Assembly (NCBI GenBank): GCA_015680685.1
Contig: MNCI01007719.1
Span: 147,122-192,010, forward strand
Direction: 5' to 3'
Length of the DNA stretch: 44,889 bases
Origin: Gnetum montanum
Taxonomy: Eukaryota; Streptophyta; Gnetopsida; Gnetales; Gnetaceae
Shown here piece after piece: positions 43,860 through 44,889 of this stretch. The position numbers and the translations under genes were made by a program. Below the pieces are notes generated by a model, which was not told where the DNA came from, did no database searches, and saw only the letters and a list, made by a program, of their open reading frames with translations. Within the stretch, counting starts at the first letter, position 1, and each line of letters begins with the position of its first letter.

Positions 43860-44889
43860 AAAACTCTTGATAATCATTGTCATCATCACGCATAGTAGCC
43901 TTAACGTCATACAAAAGATTCCTTTTTATTTTTGTATGCATTTGAAAAATGTTGAATTCCATCATGGCTATAAAATAATATCTTTGATCAACATTTTCAT
44001 TTAACAAGTCATATCCTATAAAATTGTTTGATATACCATCCACAACAATATTACCATAATGTTTGGAACATAATTTCAAAAAAGAGTCATCATTTTCTAA
44101 TTTTAACTATTGAAGACAAACACTATATCTCTCAAGCATCTTCACAATCTAAATTCAAACTTTTTTTCCTTTTCAATGATAAGCAATATTTATGCATAAT
44201 TTAAAACATTATGCTTGTTAAAACTACAAAACTTATATACAAACACATGTTTTTTATAACAATTCATTTCATATTTTTTTGCTTGAAAAATACAGTTTGC
44301 TTGTACACAAGTAGGCTAATTGTTACTTCCATGTATTATTTTTTTTGGAGTCTCATTTGACAATTGTCTTAAATAAAGATAACATATTATTGTTTTTTAG
44401 AAAATATCTATACATATAAAATAATTATAACATACATCTAGCATCATCACCATCATACATTGATTCTTTATTACTTTTATATGCATTTGGCAAATGTTGA
44501 TTTCCATCACAACTATAAAAATGATAAGTCTAATCAACATTTTTATTTGATAAGTCATACTCTATATGACTATTTGATGTAGCACCAGGAAAAAATTTGT
44601 CATGACATCTTATACATGATTTCTTCAAAGAATCGTAATTTCCTATTGTTACTTGTTCACGATAAATACTATTTCTATCAACATTTCTAGAAACAAAATG
44701 CAAATTCTATTGTCCCTTCAATGATAAGCCACATTTCTACATAATTTCAAGTGATTATATGCATTGAAACTACAAAAGTTACATACCAATATGTACTTTT
44801 TATAACACTTTGTTTTTTATAGTATTTTTACCTAAACATTATATTGTGTATTTATGATGAAAGCGGTTACTCTAGTAGTTATTCTAATT
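43860..44889 (-). repeat. Duplicated unrecognised module, about 550 bp per copy
   Basis: Two diverged direct copies (about 43880-44400 and 44440 to the edge) share 'atgcatttg.aaaatgttga', 'tccatca...ctataaaa', 'aatcaacatttt.attt', 'aagtcata' and 'caatgataagc'. On the minus strand the first copy reads GYDLLNENVDQRYYFIAMME and FQMHTKIKRNLLYDV, and the second reads EYDLSNKNVD and the equivalent. A protein-coding ancestor (transposon or gene family) is likely, but I do not recognise it. Confidence 0.5.

Overview
The window looks like nuclear DNA of a seed plant, most likely a gymnosperm. It is AT-rich and full of old, degraded retroelements. Its one complete gene has a single intron of about 15.7 kb stuffed with transposons. 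The gene families are plant-specific and there is no bacterial or organellar gene content. The species cannot be named from the sequence alone.

The main gene is on the minus strand, from 36625 down to 17039. Five exons can be joined by eye through GT-AG junctions into a 462-residue class 3 (sn-1 diacylglycerol-lipase-like, 'calmodulin-binding heat-shock protein' type) lipase. It has a GHSLG nucleophile elbow and plausible Asp and His partners. Exon 1 is GC-rich and exons 2 to 5 are AT-rich. A degenerate minisatellite of about 135 bp units lies directly upstream of its ATG. A second minus-strand locus at 40172-40676 holds three exons of a hypersensitive-induced response (HIR, SPFH/band 7) protein. 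It lacks recognisable first and last exons and is treated as a gene fragment.

The rest is mostly mobile DNA. Three members of one LTR-retrotransposon group (LTRs TGATGA...TCATCA, tRNA-Asp-like primer site, Tat/Athila-like) are present. Element A (1-5501, plus, 3' part only) carries a long decayed accessory reading frame. Element B (8568-14129, minus) has both LTRs, gag only, and an imperfect target duplication. Element C (26071 to about 31870, plus) has a 5' LTR and an interrupted gag, and sits inside the lipase intron. Their LTRs are alike in R/U5, but each has its own short palindromic array before the TATA box. Element A has a second copy of its array inside the element. A degraded LINE (14135-16110), tRNA-derived SINE-like copies, and a long inverted repeat with arms of about 1.4 kb (20835-23745, in the lipase intron) fill most of the remainder. 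From 38.6 kb to the right edge there are several tandem arrays and a duplicated unrecognised coding-like module.

I found no evidence of a new multi-gene biochemical system. The best candidates for new biology are the intronic long inverted repeat, the exchange of U3 promoter arrays among related LTRs, and the internal second promoter of element A.
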